A DNA stretch of 11,600 bases, taken from positions 1 through 11,600 of the forward strand of contig NZ_JAKJHX010000149.1 of NCBI RefSeq assembly GCF_021648855.1, in the 5' to 3' direction. Position 1 is the first letter of the stretch. The number at the start of each line of letters is the position of its first letter. Under the pieces are notes generated by a model that saw only the letters and a program-made list of their open reading frames with translations, was not told the origin of the DNA and searched no databases. Below are positions 1 through 10,610 of this stretch, piece by piece. This stretch comes from Tychonema litorale BBK16. Lineage in GTDB: Bacteria > Cyanobacteriota > Cyanobacteriia > Cyanobacteriales > Microcoleaceae. Made by a program: the position numbers and the translations under genes.

Positions 1-3
1 GGA

Positions 4-16
4 AGGACTAAAGTCT
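4..16. repeat. Small imperfect palindrome around a CTAAAG core
   Basis: AGGACTAAAGTCT has arms GACT/AGTC around AA. It lies downstream of the CNNM gene stop. Its design matches TGAGGCTAAAGCCTCA near 10353 (arms of different sequence around the same CTAAAG core). From memory, hairpins of the form xxxCTAAAGxxx recur in cyanobacterial intergenic DNA; this copy is short and decayed. It has no T tract in either direction, so it is not called a terminator. Confidence 0.35.
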
Positions 17-54
17 CGCTCGTTTCCCGCATCCCGTATTAATTTTTATGATTT

Positions 55-1386
55 TTATTTTTTCCGCTTGCTGGGGGGTACATTCCCGGCTGAGTCGATC
101 GGCATTACCAAGATTTTATCAACTCGGTTCCCGTCCATATCGACTACTTCTAGGCGCAAACCGTTCCACTCAAAATGCTCGGCTGCTGCGGGGATTTTGC
201 CCAAATTTGTAATTACAAAACCGCCCATTGTGTGGTAACTTCCTTTGTTTTCTGATGACAATTCTTCGATGCCAAATAGCTCAAAAAAATCTTCGACTGG
301 TAGCATTCCGTCTAACAACCAAGAACCATCTTCGCGCTGCACGGATTGCGGATCGTCTGCATCTTGAATAGAAGGAAAATCGCCAACGAGTTCGACTAAA
401 ATATCGTTGACTGAAACCAATCCTTGAATCACGCCATATTCGTCTACTACTAAGGCAAGTTGATTGCTAGATTGTTTGAAAAGCTCTAATACTTTTAAGC
501 CCCGTGTACTTTCTGGGACAAATAAAGGTCGTCGCAAAGAAGCACTTAAATCTAGGGGTTGACCTGTTAAAGTCCGAGATAGCATATCAGTAACGTGTAC
601 TAAACCAACAACATTGTCGAGTCCTCCCTGGCATACGGGAAAGCGAGAATGACCGCTAGTAAGCATTTTTTGGCGGTTTTCTTCTACTGAATCTTCGAGA
701 TCTAACCAGACAAGATCGGGACGGGGAGTCATTAGGGCGCTGACTCGTCGATCGCCTAAACGAAACACTCTTTCTACCATATCTTGTTCGGCTTCTTCAA
801 AAGTTCCGGCTTCCGTTCCTTGCTCGATTAAAACTTTAATTTCTTCTTCTGTAACTTGCGGTTCTGTCGAGGGTGCTATTCTCATGATCCGCATCACTAA
901 GTCTGTGGAATGACTTAACAGATAAACCGCAGGAGCGCCAATTTTGGAGAGCATTCGCATGGGAATTGCTACACTTGAGGCGATCGGCTCTGGGTTGTTG
1001 AGCGCTAGCCGCTTCGGCACAAGTTCACCGATAATTAAGGTCAGATAAGTTATGGTTAAAATTGCTACTACCGAGGCGATCGTGTTAGAGTACGGGGCGA
1101 GGGCAGGAATCAGTCGTAACAAGGGTTCTACTCTTTTGGCAATAGTCGTTTCTCCGAAAGCGCCCGACAGAATGGCCAGCAGCGTAATCCCGATTTGAAC
1201 TGTCGGTAAGAACTGATTGGGGGCGTTTGCCAGATCTAAGGCGACGCGGGCATTGGCAGAACCTTGGTTAGCCATCTGTTGCAGCCTTACTTTGCGTACA
1301 GAGATGATGGCCATCTCTGACATCACAAACACGCCATTGAGGAAAACCAGCAGGAGAACAATCAGAATATCGGTACTTGGTGACAT
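55..1386 (-). CDS. CNNM/CorC-HlyC family membrane protein with paired CBS domains (TlyC-like)
   Basis: 443-residue membrane protein of the 'hemolysin C / CorC' family. Residues 1-160 form a DUF21/CNNM transmembrane domain with hydrophobic segments near 5-24, 60-78, 102-122 and 138-158 and the conserved GELVPKRLAL motif near 120-129. A CBS pair follows (about 213-270, including MTPRPDLVWL, and about 283-338, including LALVVDEYGVIQGLVSVNDI), then a CorC_HlyC C-terminal domain (about 352-430). Family members are linked to Mg2+/Co2+ or Na+ efflux; the old hemolysin name is weakly founded, and the substrate here is unknown. The start is uncertain: the frame stays open to a TTG at 1485 (476 aa), but the extra 33 residues look non-conserved, and the ATG at 1386 puts the first membrane segment at the N terminus as in relatives. 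Neither start has a clear ribosome-binding site. It is divergent from mfd. Confidence 0.88.
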   Translation of the reverse strand: MSPSTDILIVLLLVFLNGVFVMSEMAIISVRKVRLQQMANQGSANARVALDLANAPNQFLPTVQIGITLLAILSGAFGETTIAKRVEPLLRLIPALAPYSNTIASVVAILTITYLTLIIGELVPKRLALNNPEPIASSVAIPMRMLSKIGAPAVYLLSHSTDLVMRIMRIAPSTEPQVTEEEIKVLIEQGTEAGTFEEAEQDMVERVFRLGDRRVSALMTPRPDLVWLDLEDSVEENRQKMLTSGHSRFPVCQGGLDNVVGLVHVTDMLSRTLTGQPLDLSASLRRPLFVPESTRGLKVLELFKQSSNQLALVVDEYGVIQGLVSVNDILVELVGDFPSIQDADDPQSVQREDGSWLLDGMLPVEDFFELFGIEELSSENKGSYHTMGGFVITNLGKIPAAAEHFEWNGLRLEVVDMDGNRVDKILVMPIDSAGNVPPSKRKK

Positions 1387-1617
1387 TGCTAAAATTATTT
1401 GTAGTAACGGCGAAGCGCTCTGCCCGGTTAAAGGATAGGCCTGCAAGCTGCCAATCAAGACGGCAAAATCGAAATTGTTTGTCAACCTGTCATTAGATTA
1501 ACGGAACTAGCTCGTTTCGATCGCAGGCTCAATATATTAGATCAAAAATCTACTGTAGTTGAGTTGCAAAATGCTGGCAATAAATAATTGGACACAATCC
1601 ATGATGTTTGTCGTACA

Positions 1618-1659
1618 ATCGGCTTAACAGGCAAAGGAAAAGAGCCTTTTTGAGCCGAT
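1618..1659 (+). promoter_or_regulatory. Hairpin in the mfd upstream region
   Basis: ATCGGCTTAA (1618-1627) pairs with TTGAGCCGAT (1650-1659) over 10 bp with one G-T wobble, and an inner stem AGGC (1629-1632)/GCCT (1644-1647) closes an A-rich loop. The inner stem is followed by TTTTT, so on the plus strand it resembles a weak intrinsic terminator or attenuator 22 nt before the mfd ATG. A possible -10 box, TACAAT at 1614-1619, overlaps the left edge of the stem but has no well-spaced -35 box. If transcription starts from it, the hairpin would be only partly transcribed. The remaining spacer (1387-1681) shows no gene. Confidence 0.4.
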
Positions 1660-1681
1660 CGGGGATTAAAATTAAAAGCGC

Positions 1682-4600
1682 ATGACTTTCTCTTCGATAA
1701 TTCGTACTCTGGGGCGATCGCCCCTAGCAACAGAACTCCTCAACAAGCTCAAGCGCCATCGCTACGTGCAACTCAATGGTGTAGCCAGATTGCCAAAAGG
1801 TATGGTAGCTTCCGCCCTCGCACAGCAAGAAGGGCGAAGTTTACTGGTAGTGACAGCAACTCTGGAGGAAGCGGGCCGCTGGGTGGCGGGGCTGGAGGCT
1901 ATGGGCTGGCAAACTGTGCATTTTTACCCGACTTCGGAGACTTCGCCCTACGAGCTATCTTACTCGGATGAAAGCGAGATGACTTGGGGTCAAATGCAGG
2001 TGCTGGCGGATTTGGTGGAGAAAAGGGAAACAAATCTTAATTCTAAGCCGATCGCGATCGTAGCTACCGAAAGAGCTCTCCAGTCTCATTTGCCGCCGCC
2101 TGCTGCTTTTGAACCATACTGTCTGACTTTGGCGCGAGGTATGACTCAAGACTCGAAAATATTAGACCGCCAATTAGCCTCGATGGGGTACGATCGGGTG
2201 TCTCTGGTGGAAATGGAGGGCCAATGGAGTCGTCGGGGCGATATTGTGGATGTGTTTCCGGTGGCTGCGGAGTTGCCGGTGCGCTTGGAGTGGTTTGGGG
2301 ATGATTTGGAGCAAATTCGGGAGTTTGACCCGTCTTCGCAGCGATCGCTTGATAAGATCGATCGATTAGTCTTGACTCCTACTGATTTTAGTGGGATTGT
2401 TCGCGGGGCTTTGGATGAAAGATTGAGTCTGAAAACGAACCGCGAAGGCGCGAAGGGCGCGAAGGAAGAGGGAGAAGGGGAAGAAGGGGAAGGGAAGGTG
2501 ATTAAGCGGTTGTTGGGTTTGGCTTTTGCGAAACCTGCTTCTATTTTGGATTATTTGCCATCAAATACTTTGGTTGCTATTGATGAACCAAGTCAGTGTG
2601 AGGCTCACAGTAATCGTTGGTTTGAAGGCGCTCAGGATCAGTGGGAAGTTTGCGATCGGGAATCGACACAAACAGCAAGTTTAATTCCTTCTCCTCCGAA
2701 AATTCACCGCTCTTTTGCTGAGTCTATGGCGGATGTGGATGGGTTTGATCGACTGGATCTTTCTGAATTGGCGGAATCTGCTTTTTCTGTGCCTGTTTCG
2801 TCGTCTCCGGCGATTAATTTGGCTTCTCGTCCGGTGCCGGTGATGCCTCACCAATTTGCGAAGTTGGCTCAAACTTTGAGGGAGGAGCGCGATCGGGGTT
2901 TTACGATTTTTCTGGTTTCAGCTCAACCCAGTCGCTCTGTTTCTCTGTTGTCTGAACATGACTGTCCGGCTCAGTTTGTGGTGAATCCCCGCGATTATTT
3001 GGCGATCGATAAGTTGCAATTACAGCATATTCCGGTTGCTTTGAAGTACAGCGGTTTGGCTGAATTGGAAGGTTTTATTCTGCCGACTTTTCGGATTGTT
3101 TTAATTTGCGATCGGGAATTCTATGGTCAACATTCTCTCGCTAGTTTTAGCTATGTTCGCAAACGTCGCCGTGCTGCTTCTAAACAAGTAGATCCGAATA
3201 AATTAAGCCCTGGTGATTTTGTCGTTCATCGCCAGCACGGAGTTGGTAAGTTTCTGAAGTTAGAACGTCTGACACTGGAACTCAAAACTCGTGAGTATTT
3301 ATTGATTCAATATGGTGATGGTACTCTGAGAGTTGCGGCTGATCAATTGGGGGCTTTGTCTAGGTTTCGGACTGTAGCCGATAAAGTGCCGGAACTCAAT
3401 AAACTCACAGGTCAAACTTGGGAAAAAACCAAAACAAAGGTTCGCAAAGCTGTTAAGAAATTAGCTGTAGATTTGCTAAATCTTTATGCTAAAAGAGCTA
3501 AACAAACAGGTTATGCTTTTCCTCCTGATATGCCTTGGCAACAGGAGTTGGAGGATTCTTTTCCCTATCAACCAACGCCGGATCAGTTGAAGGCAACTCA
3601 GGATGTGAAACGCGACATGGAGGGCGATCGACCAATGGATCGTTTGGTCTGTGGCGATGTCGGTTTTGGTAAGACGGAAGTTGCTCTGAGAGCTATCTTT
3701 AAGGCGATTACGGCGGGCAAGCAGGTGGCTTTGCTCGCACCGACGACGATTTTGACCCAGCAGCACTATCACACGCTGAAGGAGCGTTTTTCGCCTTATC
3801 CGATCGAGGTTGGTTTGCTGAATCGTTTTCGCACGGAAACTGAGCGCCGGGAGATTCACAAGCGTTTAGCGACTGGGGAATTAGACGTGATTGTCGGTAC
3901 TCAAGCTGTTTTGAGTAAGGCGATTAAATTTCGGGATTTGGGTTTGTTGGTGGTGGATGAAGAACAACGATTTGGGGTTAAACAAAAGGAAGCGATTAAA
4001 TCTCTGAAAATAGAGGTGGATGTGCTGACTTTGACGGCGACACCGATTCCTCGGACTTTGTATATGTCGCTATCGGGGATTCGGGAGATGAGTTTGATTG
4101 CGACTCCGCCTCCCAGCAGACGCCCGATTCAGACGCATTTGGCTCCCTATGACCCGGAGGCGGTGCGGAGTGCGATTCGTCAAGAATTGGACAGGGGTGG
4201 TCAGGTTTTTTACGTGGTGCCCCGGATTGAGGGGATTGATGAGTTGGCGGCTCAGTTGCAGGTGATGGTTCCGTCTGCTCGAATTGCGATCGCCCACGGT
4301 CAAATGGATGCTTCGGAACTAGAATCGATTATGCTGACGTTCAGTGCGGCGGATTTCGATATTTTGGTGTGCACTACAATTATTGAATCGGGTTTGGATA
4401 TTCCTCGTGTCAATACTATCTTGATTGAAGATGCCCATAAATTTGGTTTGGGTCAACTTTACCAGTTGCGGGGACGGGTGGGACGTGCGGGTATTCAAGC
4501 TCACGCTTGGCTGTTGTATCCTAAGCAAAATCAGTTGACTGATGCTGCAAGGCAGAGGTTGCGCGCGATTCAAGAGTTCGCGCAGTTGGGTTCCGGTTAT

Positions 4601-5221
4601 CAATTGGCGATGCGGGATTTGGAAATTCGCGGTTCGGGTGATATTCTGGGCACGGAACAGTCTGGTCAAATGGAGGCGATCGGCTTTGATTTGTATGCTG
4701 AAATGTTAGAGGAGGCAATTCGCGAAATTAAGGGCCAGGAAATTCCGAAAGTTGAAGATGCCCAAATTGATTTGAGCTTGACGGCGTTTATTCCTGCTGA
4801 TTACATCGGGGATTTGGATCAGAAGATGAGCGCTTATCGTTCTGTTGCTTCTGCTAGTACGTCTGAAGAGTTGCAGCAGATTCAGGCTGATTGGTGCGAT
4901 CGCTACGGCCCCATTCCTCTACCAGCAAAGCAACTGATTCGCATTGTCGAACTCAAACAAATCGCTAAGCAAATCGGTTTTTCTCGCATTAAACCGGAAA
5001 ATAAGCAGCATATTGTTTTGGAAACACCGATGGAGGAACCTGCTTGGAATTTGCTCAAGGCTAATTTGCCCGATCATTTGCAGTCTCGTTTTGTCTACAG
5101 CAAAGGAAAGGTTACTATTCGAGGGATGGCAGTTTTGACAGCAGAAAAACAATTGGATAATTTGATAGATTGGTTGGGTCAGATGCACGGTGCTTTGCCG
5201 GAAGCAAACCTGTTATTCTAA
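1682..5221 (+). CDS. mfd: Transcription-repair coupling factor Mfd
   Basis: 1179-residue ATP-dependent DNA translocase that removes stalled RNA polymerase and recruits UvrA to lesions. The order matches full-length Mfd: a UvrB-like N-terminal module (about 1-350; [11 protein letters not shown] and [13 protein letters not shown] motifs), an RNA-polymerase interaction (CarD-like) domain beginning near [16 protein letters not shown] at 509, RecG-like helicase domains with Walker A GDVGFGKT at 658-665, the Mfd-type Walker B DEEQ at 759-762, [14 protein letters not shown], and motif [10 protein letters not shown] at 928-935, then the C-terminal D7 domain that restrains UvrA binding. Length is usual for the family. 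An unusual Gly/Glu/Lys-rich stretch occupies about 252-272 (separate entry). The ATG at 1682 fits the conserved N terminus ([18 protein letters not shown]), although no clear Shine-Dalgarno precedes it. The third codon block contains a 14-bp HIP1-centred palindrome at 1711-1724. Transcribed alone or with the SLH gene 68 nt downstream. Confidence 0.97.
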   Translation: MTFSSIIRTLGRSPLATELLNKLKRHRYVQLNGVARLPKGMVASALAQQEGRSLLVVTATLEEAGRWVAGLEAMGWQTVHFYPTSETSPYELSYSDESEMTWGQMQVLADLVEKRETNLNSKPIAIVATERALQSHLPPPAAFEPYCLTLARGMTQDSKILDRQLASMGYDRVSLVEMEGQWSRRGDIVDVFPVAAELPVRLEWFGDDLEQIREFDPSSQRSLDKIDRLVLTPTDFSGIVRGALDERLSLKTNREGAKGAKEEGEGEEGEGKVIKRLLGLAFAKPASILDYLPSNTLVAIDEPSQCEAHSNRWFEGAQDQWEVCDRESTQTASLIPSPPKIHRSFAESMADVDGFDRLDLSELAESAFSVPVSSSPAINLASRPVPVMPHQFAKLAQTLREERDRGFTIFLVSAQPSRSVSLLSEHDCPAQFVVNPRDYLAIDKLQLQHIPVALKYSGLAELEGFILPTFRIVLICDREFYGQHSLASFSYVRKRRRAASKQVDPNKLSPGDFVVHRQHGVGKFLKLERLTLELKTREYLLIQYGDGTLRVAADQLGALSRFRTVADKVPELNKLTGQTWEKTKTKVRKAVKKLAVDLLNLYAKRAKQTGYAFPPDMPWQQELEDSFPYQPTPDQLKATQDVKRDMEGDRPMDRLVCGDVGFGKTEVALRAIFKAITAGKQVALLAPTTILTQQHYHTLKERFSPYPIEVGLLNRFRTETERREIHKRLATGELDVIVGTQAVLSKAIKFRDLGLLVVDEEQRFGVKQKEAIKSLKIEVDVLTLTATPIPRTLYMSLSGIREMSLIATPPPSRRPIQTHLAPYDPEAVRSAIRQELDRGGQVFYVVPRIEGIDELAAQLQVMVPSARIAIAHGQMDASELESIMLTFSAADFDILVCTTIIESGLDIPRVNTILIEDAHKFGLGQLYQLRGRVGRAGIQAHAWLLYPKQNQLTDAARQRLRAIQEFAQLGSGYQLAMRDLEIRGSGDILGTEQSGQMEAIGFDLYAEMLEEAIREIKGQEIPKVEDAQIDLSLTAFIPADYIGDLDQKMSAYRSVASASTSEELQQIQADWCDRYGPIPLPAKQLIRIVELKQIAKQIGFSRIKPENKQHIVLETPMEEPAWNLLKANLPDHLQSRFVYSKGKVTIRGMAVLTAEKQLDNLIDWLGQMHGALPEANLLF
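2435..2497 (+). repeat. Purine-rich repeat-like insert inside mfd
   Basis: This stretch encodes Mfd residues 252-272, a low-complexity run made of Asn-Arg, then Glu, Gly, Ala and Lys only. The DNA holds three near-tandem units, CGCGAAGG (2441-2448), CGCGAAGGG (2449-2457) and CGCGAAGGA (2458-2466), followed by GGAGAAGGGGAAGAAGG-type purine repeats. It stays in frame. The 11-mer GAAGGCGCGAA at 2444-2454 recurs exactly at 7015-7025 in an intergenic spacer. I infer a cyanobacterial intergenic repeat that landed in, or grew within, a linker of the UvrB-like module. Confidence 0.6.
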
Positions 5222-5238
5222 GAGTAAATTACATTCTC

Positions 5239-5280
5239 CTTCTTCCTTCTTCCTTCTTCCTTCTTCCTTCTTCCTTCTTC
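5239..5280. repeat. Six perfect CTTCTTC heptamers
   Basis: Exactly six uninterrupted copies of the 7-bp unit CTTCTTC (42 bp) fill most of the 68-bp gap between the mfd stop and the SLH-protein GTG. The array ends 9 bp before the GTG, leaving no Shine-Dalgarno on the plus strand. Heptanucleotide short tandem repeats (STRRs) are a known cyanobacterial feature; copy-number slippage is expected. Confidence 0.93.
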
Positions 5281-5289
5281 AATAAAATC

Positions 5290-5952
5290 GTGAAAAAGTT
5301 AGTTAGTGTTTTTTTTGCGATCGCGCTACTACAAGGAACGCCCATAGCGGTTCAAGCTCAATCAATGACTGACCAAATTGACAGGGTTGTGAATGCGGGA
5401 TTGATGAATAAAGATGCTAGTGGCAATTTCAATGCTGAGGGCTTTGTTAGTCGAGCCGAGTTAGCTACGATTTTGGTGAAAACTTTTGGTTTAGAACGGC
5501 GGAAAACTGCTTACAAACCAGATATGGAATTACCGGATGTACCTAAAAGTTATTGGGCTTATAGTGCGATTCAAGCTGCTTTGAAAACTGGAACAATGAC
5601 TGGATATCGCGATGGAATGTTTTTTCCAAATCAAAGGGTGACTCGCGCTGAGGCTTTGGCAATTTTTGCTCAGGCTTACGGTGTTTTTCAATTTCCTGAA
5701 GTTAGCGTTTCCGAAATTTTAGTTGATTATCCAGATGCAGGGACAATTCCTAATTGGGCTAGAAAGTCTCTGGCTACCGCACTTTATGAAGGTTTTGTCA
5801 ATATTGAACCGGGCACTAATAAAATTAATCCTTTGAAGCCGATGACTCGTGGCGATATCGCTTACGCTTTGAGCAAGTATTTGGAAAAGCAGGTAAGACC
5901 TAGTTCTCTTCCGGTGCCTGATGAAGCTCCGAATCGCGGTGTGGGAAGGTAA
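5290..5952 (+). CDS. Secreted SLH-domain protein
   Basis: 220-residue exported protein. The N terminus is a clear Sec signal peptide: basic KK at 2-3, a hydrophobic core of about 15 residues, and a likely signal-peptidase I site VQA|QS after residue 23. The mature part carries three S-layer-homology-type modules: residues about 28-70 (FVSRAELATILVKTFG), 80-135 (DVPKSYWAYSAIQAALKTG, then RVTRAEALAIFAQAYG) and 147-210 (IPNWARKSLATALYEG, then MTRGDIAYALSKYLEK). SLH modules typically bind cell-wall polymers. There is no other domain, so it may be a small periplasmic or cell-wall protein; its exact role is unknown. I chose the GTG at 5290 because it gives the signal peptide directly. The frame remains open to an ATG at 5170, but that start would overlap mfd by 52 nt and translate the heptamer repeat as LLPSSFF repeats. 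An ATG at 5365 would delete the signal peptide. Confidence 0.85.
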   Translation: MKKLVSVFFAIALLQGTPIAVQAQSMTDQIDRVVNAGLMNKDASGNFNAEGFVSRAELATILVKTFGLERRKTAYKPDMELPDVPKSYWAYSAIQAALKTGTMTGYRDGMFFPNQRVTRAEALAIFAQAYGVFQFPEVSVSEILVDYPDAGTIPNWARKSLATALYEGFVNIEPGTNKINPLKPMTRGDIAYALSKYLEKQVRPSSLPVPDEAPNRGVGR

Positions 5953-6025
5953 ATTATTTTGGATTTTATGGAGATCATATTGGGTAGGGACACGGCACTT
6001 CCCTCTCCTAATTTCGGCTAATAAT

Positions 6026-6046
6026 AATTCCGATATAACCGGAATT
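6026..6046. repeat. Small inverted repeat between the SLH gene and ho1
   Basis: AATTCCG (6026-6032) and CGGAATT (6040-6046) form a perfect 7-bp stem with a 7-nt loop. It lies 73 bp after the SLH gene stop in the convergent 206-bp spacer (5953-6158). No T tract follows in either direction, so termination is only a possibility. Confidence 0.5.
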
Positions 6047-6108
6047 GCTATATGCAAAATCCCGGAGATTTGGTGACTGCAAAAGTAGCCATCAAACCCC
6101 CAGGATTT

Positions 6109-6140
6109 CAATTTTTCCTCTTTAACTGAGGTTGAAATTG
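6109..6140 (-). terminator. Possible weak terminator hairpin downstream of ho1
   Basis: On the minus strand, 18 nt after the ho1 stop, CAATTT and AAATTG pair, and CCTC pairs with GAGG inside, with an asymmetric internal loop and a 7-nt apical loop. No run of U follows the stem, so it is not a classical intrinsic terminator. Confidence 0.25.
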
Positions 6141-6158
6141 TCACCCGCAAGCGTTAGC

Positions 6159-6875
6159 TTATTCAGCCGTAGCCAATTCGGTACTAGCAGCGCCACGCTT
6201 CCGTGTCAGGGTATTGAACAGCATTTGACCAACAGCTTTAATCAAATTGCCTTCTAACTCCATGAACATCTTCATGTTCATGCCAAAAGCTGCATTAGCT
6301 TCATCCACAATTCGCTCTGCTGTGGCTTCGTCAATTGGCAATTCATTCATTGCTTGACGATAGTTAGTTTTGAATTCTTTTTCATCAGGAATATCTGCGA
6401 ATTCATAGAAAGCAGTGCCTTCTCCCTCGGTGAGATTCATTCCCCGTTGAGCAATTCCCTTGAGGATTTGTCCACCAGATAAATCACCGAGATAGCGAGT
6501 GTAAGAATGAGCAACTAAGAGTTCTGGTTCTGACGAGGAAATTTCGTGAATGCGCTTGATATAAGCTTTTGCTGAGGCTGACGGAGCTACTTGTTCGCGC
6601 CAATTTGTCCCGTGATAGTAAAGCAAATCTTGTTCTAAGCTTTGCTTCCGATTCAACTGGGAAAAGTAAATTTTTGAAATAACTGGATGCTGTTTTTGGC
6701 GTTCCATTTCCTCTTCCATTGCCGAGTAGACAAAGTAGAGATTTCCTACTAATTTCCGGTAAGATGTTTTTTCTACAACGCCTTTTAAAAAACACTTGAC
6801 AAAACCAACATTTTCTGCCATTGTGTGGGATTTTTTGGTTCCCTCACGCAATTTGGTCGCTAAATTGATGCTCAT
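6159..6875 (-). CDS. ho1: Heme oxygenase (biliverdin-producing, HO1 type)
   Basis: 238-residue soluble enzyme that uses reduced ferredoxin and O2 to open heme to biliverdin IXalpha, CO and Fe2+, the first step toward phycobilins and phytochrome chromophores (known for cyanobacterial HO1). The proximal heme ligand is His17 in EGTKKSHTMAENVGF. The heme oxygenase signature LVAHSYTRYLGDLSGGQ lies at 120-136, with the distal Asp131 and the flexible distal-helix glycines. NRKQSLEQDL (75-84) and FYEFADI (156-162) are also family-typical. Length is normal for cyanobacterial HO1. The ATG at 6875 puts MS-x-NLA-x-x-LREGTKKSH at the N terminus as in known HO1; the frame extends to a TTG at 6890, adding five residues with no support. 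The Shine-Dalgarno is weak. The upstream gene gyrB is on the same strand, 212 nt away and separated by hairpins, so ho1 probably has its own promoter. Confidence 0.95.
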   Translation of the reverse strand: MSINLATKLREGTKKSHTMAENVGFVKCFLKGVVEKTSYRKLVGNLYFVYSAMEEEMERQKQHPVISKIYFSQLNRKQSLEQDLLYYHGTNWREQVAPSASAKAYIKRIHEISSSEPELLVAHSYTRYLGDLSGGQILKGIAQRGMNLTEGEGTAFYEFADIPDEKEFKTNYRQAMNELPIDEATAERIVDEANAAFGMNMKMFMELEGNLIKAVGQMLFNTLTRKRGAASTELATAE

Positions 6876-6927
6876 AGTAATATTGTCCAACTTTCTATTT
6901 TTGTGGTAGTTGATGGATGCGCCAACC

Positions 6928-6959
6928 GTCTAAAAAATACTTAAGTTATTACCTTAGAC
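6928..6959 (-). promoter_or_regulatory. Inverted repeat in the ho1 upstream region
   Basis: GTCTAA (6928-6933) and TTAGAC (6954-6959) are perfect inverted arms around an AT-rich centre that contains the palindrome ACTTAAGT (6939-6946). It lies 53-84 bp upstream of the ho1 ATG, where an operator or leader hairpin could sit. A minus-strand TACAAT (complement of 6974-6979) could be a -10 box, but no good -35 box stands at the right distance. Function is inference. Confidence 0.3.
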
Positions 6960-7007
6960 TGATTTAATGAGAGATTGTATTAATTTTTATAACAAAAACT
7001 AGAGTCG

Positions 7008-7025
7008 GAAGAAGGAAGGCGCGAA
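7008..7025. repeat. Fragment sharing sequence with the mfd insert
   Basis: GAAGAAGGAAGGCGCGAA contains the 11-mer GAAGGCGCGAA that is also found at 2444-2454 inside mfd, and GAAGAAG, the reverse complement of the CTTCTTC heptamer of 5239-5280. It looks like a relic of the same purine-rich repeat family. Confidence 0.45.
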
Positions 7026-7032
7026 CAGTTTA

Positions 7033-7069
7033 GCCAGCAGTCGTTAGCTAATGACTAATGACTGCTGAC
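7033..7069 (-). terminator. Hairpin just downstream of gyrB
   Basis: On the minus strand, 18 nt after the gyrB stop, GTCAGCAGTC pairs with GACTGCTGGC over 10 bp including one G-U, and inside it TTAG/CTAA can pair too. The right part overlaps the ATGACTA heptamer array. No U tract follows, so it may stabilise the gyrB mRNA 3' end or act in factor-dependent termination rather than as a classical terminator. Confidence 0.4.
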
Positions 7070-7085
7070 TAATGACTACTGACTA
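7051..7085. repeat. ATGACTA heptamer array (five units)
   Basis: Five consecutive 7-bp units: ATGACTA, ATGACTG, CTGACTA, ATGACTA, CTGACTA. The array ends 2 bp from the gyrB stop codon. It is an STRR-type repeat with different sequence from the CTTCTTC array but the same 7-bp period. Confidence 0.85.
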
Positions 7086-7087
7086 AT

Positions 7088-10368
<3,281 letters not shown>

Positions 10369-10397
10369 AAAGCTTCTAAAATGGGAAAACTTCTAAA

Positions 10398-10406
10398 AGT
10401 ATAGCA
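10398..10406 (-). promoter_or_regulatory. Probable gyrB extended -10 promoter
   Basis: The minus strand reads TGCTATACT, an extended -10 (TGnTATACT) about 65 nt upstream of the gyrB ATG. No good -35 box is at 17 bp; a TTGACG box lies only 9 bp upstream. A 9-bp direct repeat CTTCTAAAA on the plus strand (10373-10381 and 10390-10398) flanks the expected start site. Supercoiling or factor control of this region is inference. Confidence 0.4.
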
Positions 10407-10479
10407 CAAAACCGTCAATGGCGATGCTAGGGCATTCTGAAGGGAAATTTATCAGTGGGATGGATGGCTTGGAGAAGGG

Positions 10480-10535
10480 AGAGTGGGAGAGTGGGAGAGT
10501 GGGAGAGTGGGAGAGTGGGAGAATGGGAGAGTGGG
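10480..10535. repeat. Seven AGAGTGGG octamers upstream of miaA
   Basis: Seven contiguous 8-bp units; six are exactly AGAGTGGG and the sixth in order is AGAATGGG. Partial units flank both sides (AGAAGGG before, AGAGGGAAGGG after). The array lies 76-131 bp before the miaA ATG, in the divergent gyrB/miaA spacer (10334-10610). It is asymmetrically purine-rich and a likely site of slippage. Confidence 0.92.
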
Positions 10536-10596
10536 AGAGGGAAGGGAAATGCAGTAGAATCAATGGTTTGGGCGGTTGAAAACGTCCGATCGCATT

Positions 10597-10602
10597 GAGA
10601 AG
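10597..10602 (+). promoter_or_regulatory. miaA ribosome-binding site
   Basis: GAGAAG ends 8 nt before the ATG at 10611, fitting spacing for a weak Shine-Dalgarno and supporting that start. Confidence 0.45.
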
Positions 10603-10610
10603 ATTGCCAT

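Noticed and set aside
1387..1485. TTG-initiated N-terminal extension of the CNNM protein
   Set aside because: It starts at a TTG without a ribosome-binding site and adds residues before the first membrane segment that I do not recognise from relatives; kept only as an alternative.
1588..1619. TTGGAC and TACAAT as an mfd promoter
   Set aside because: The spacer is 20 bp, too long for a confident sigma-70 promoter.
3476..4669. Several minus-strand open frames inside mfd
   Set aside because: They have Arg/Gln/Asn-rich shadow composition opposite conserved helicase motifs; no independent evidence.
5170..5289. Upstream ATG extension of the SLH protein by 40 residues
   Set aside because: It overlaps the end of mfd, translates the CTTCTTC array into LLPSSFF repeats, and buries the signal peptide inside the protein.
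6876..6890. TTG start five codons upstream in ho1
   Set aside because: The ATG at 6875 reproduces the known HO1 N terminus and puts the heme ligand at His17.
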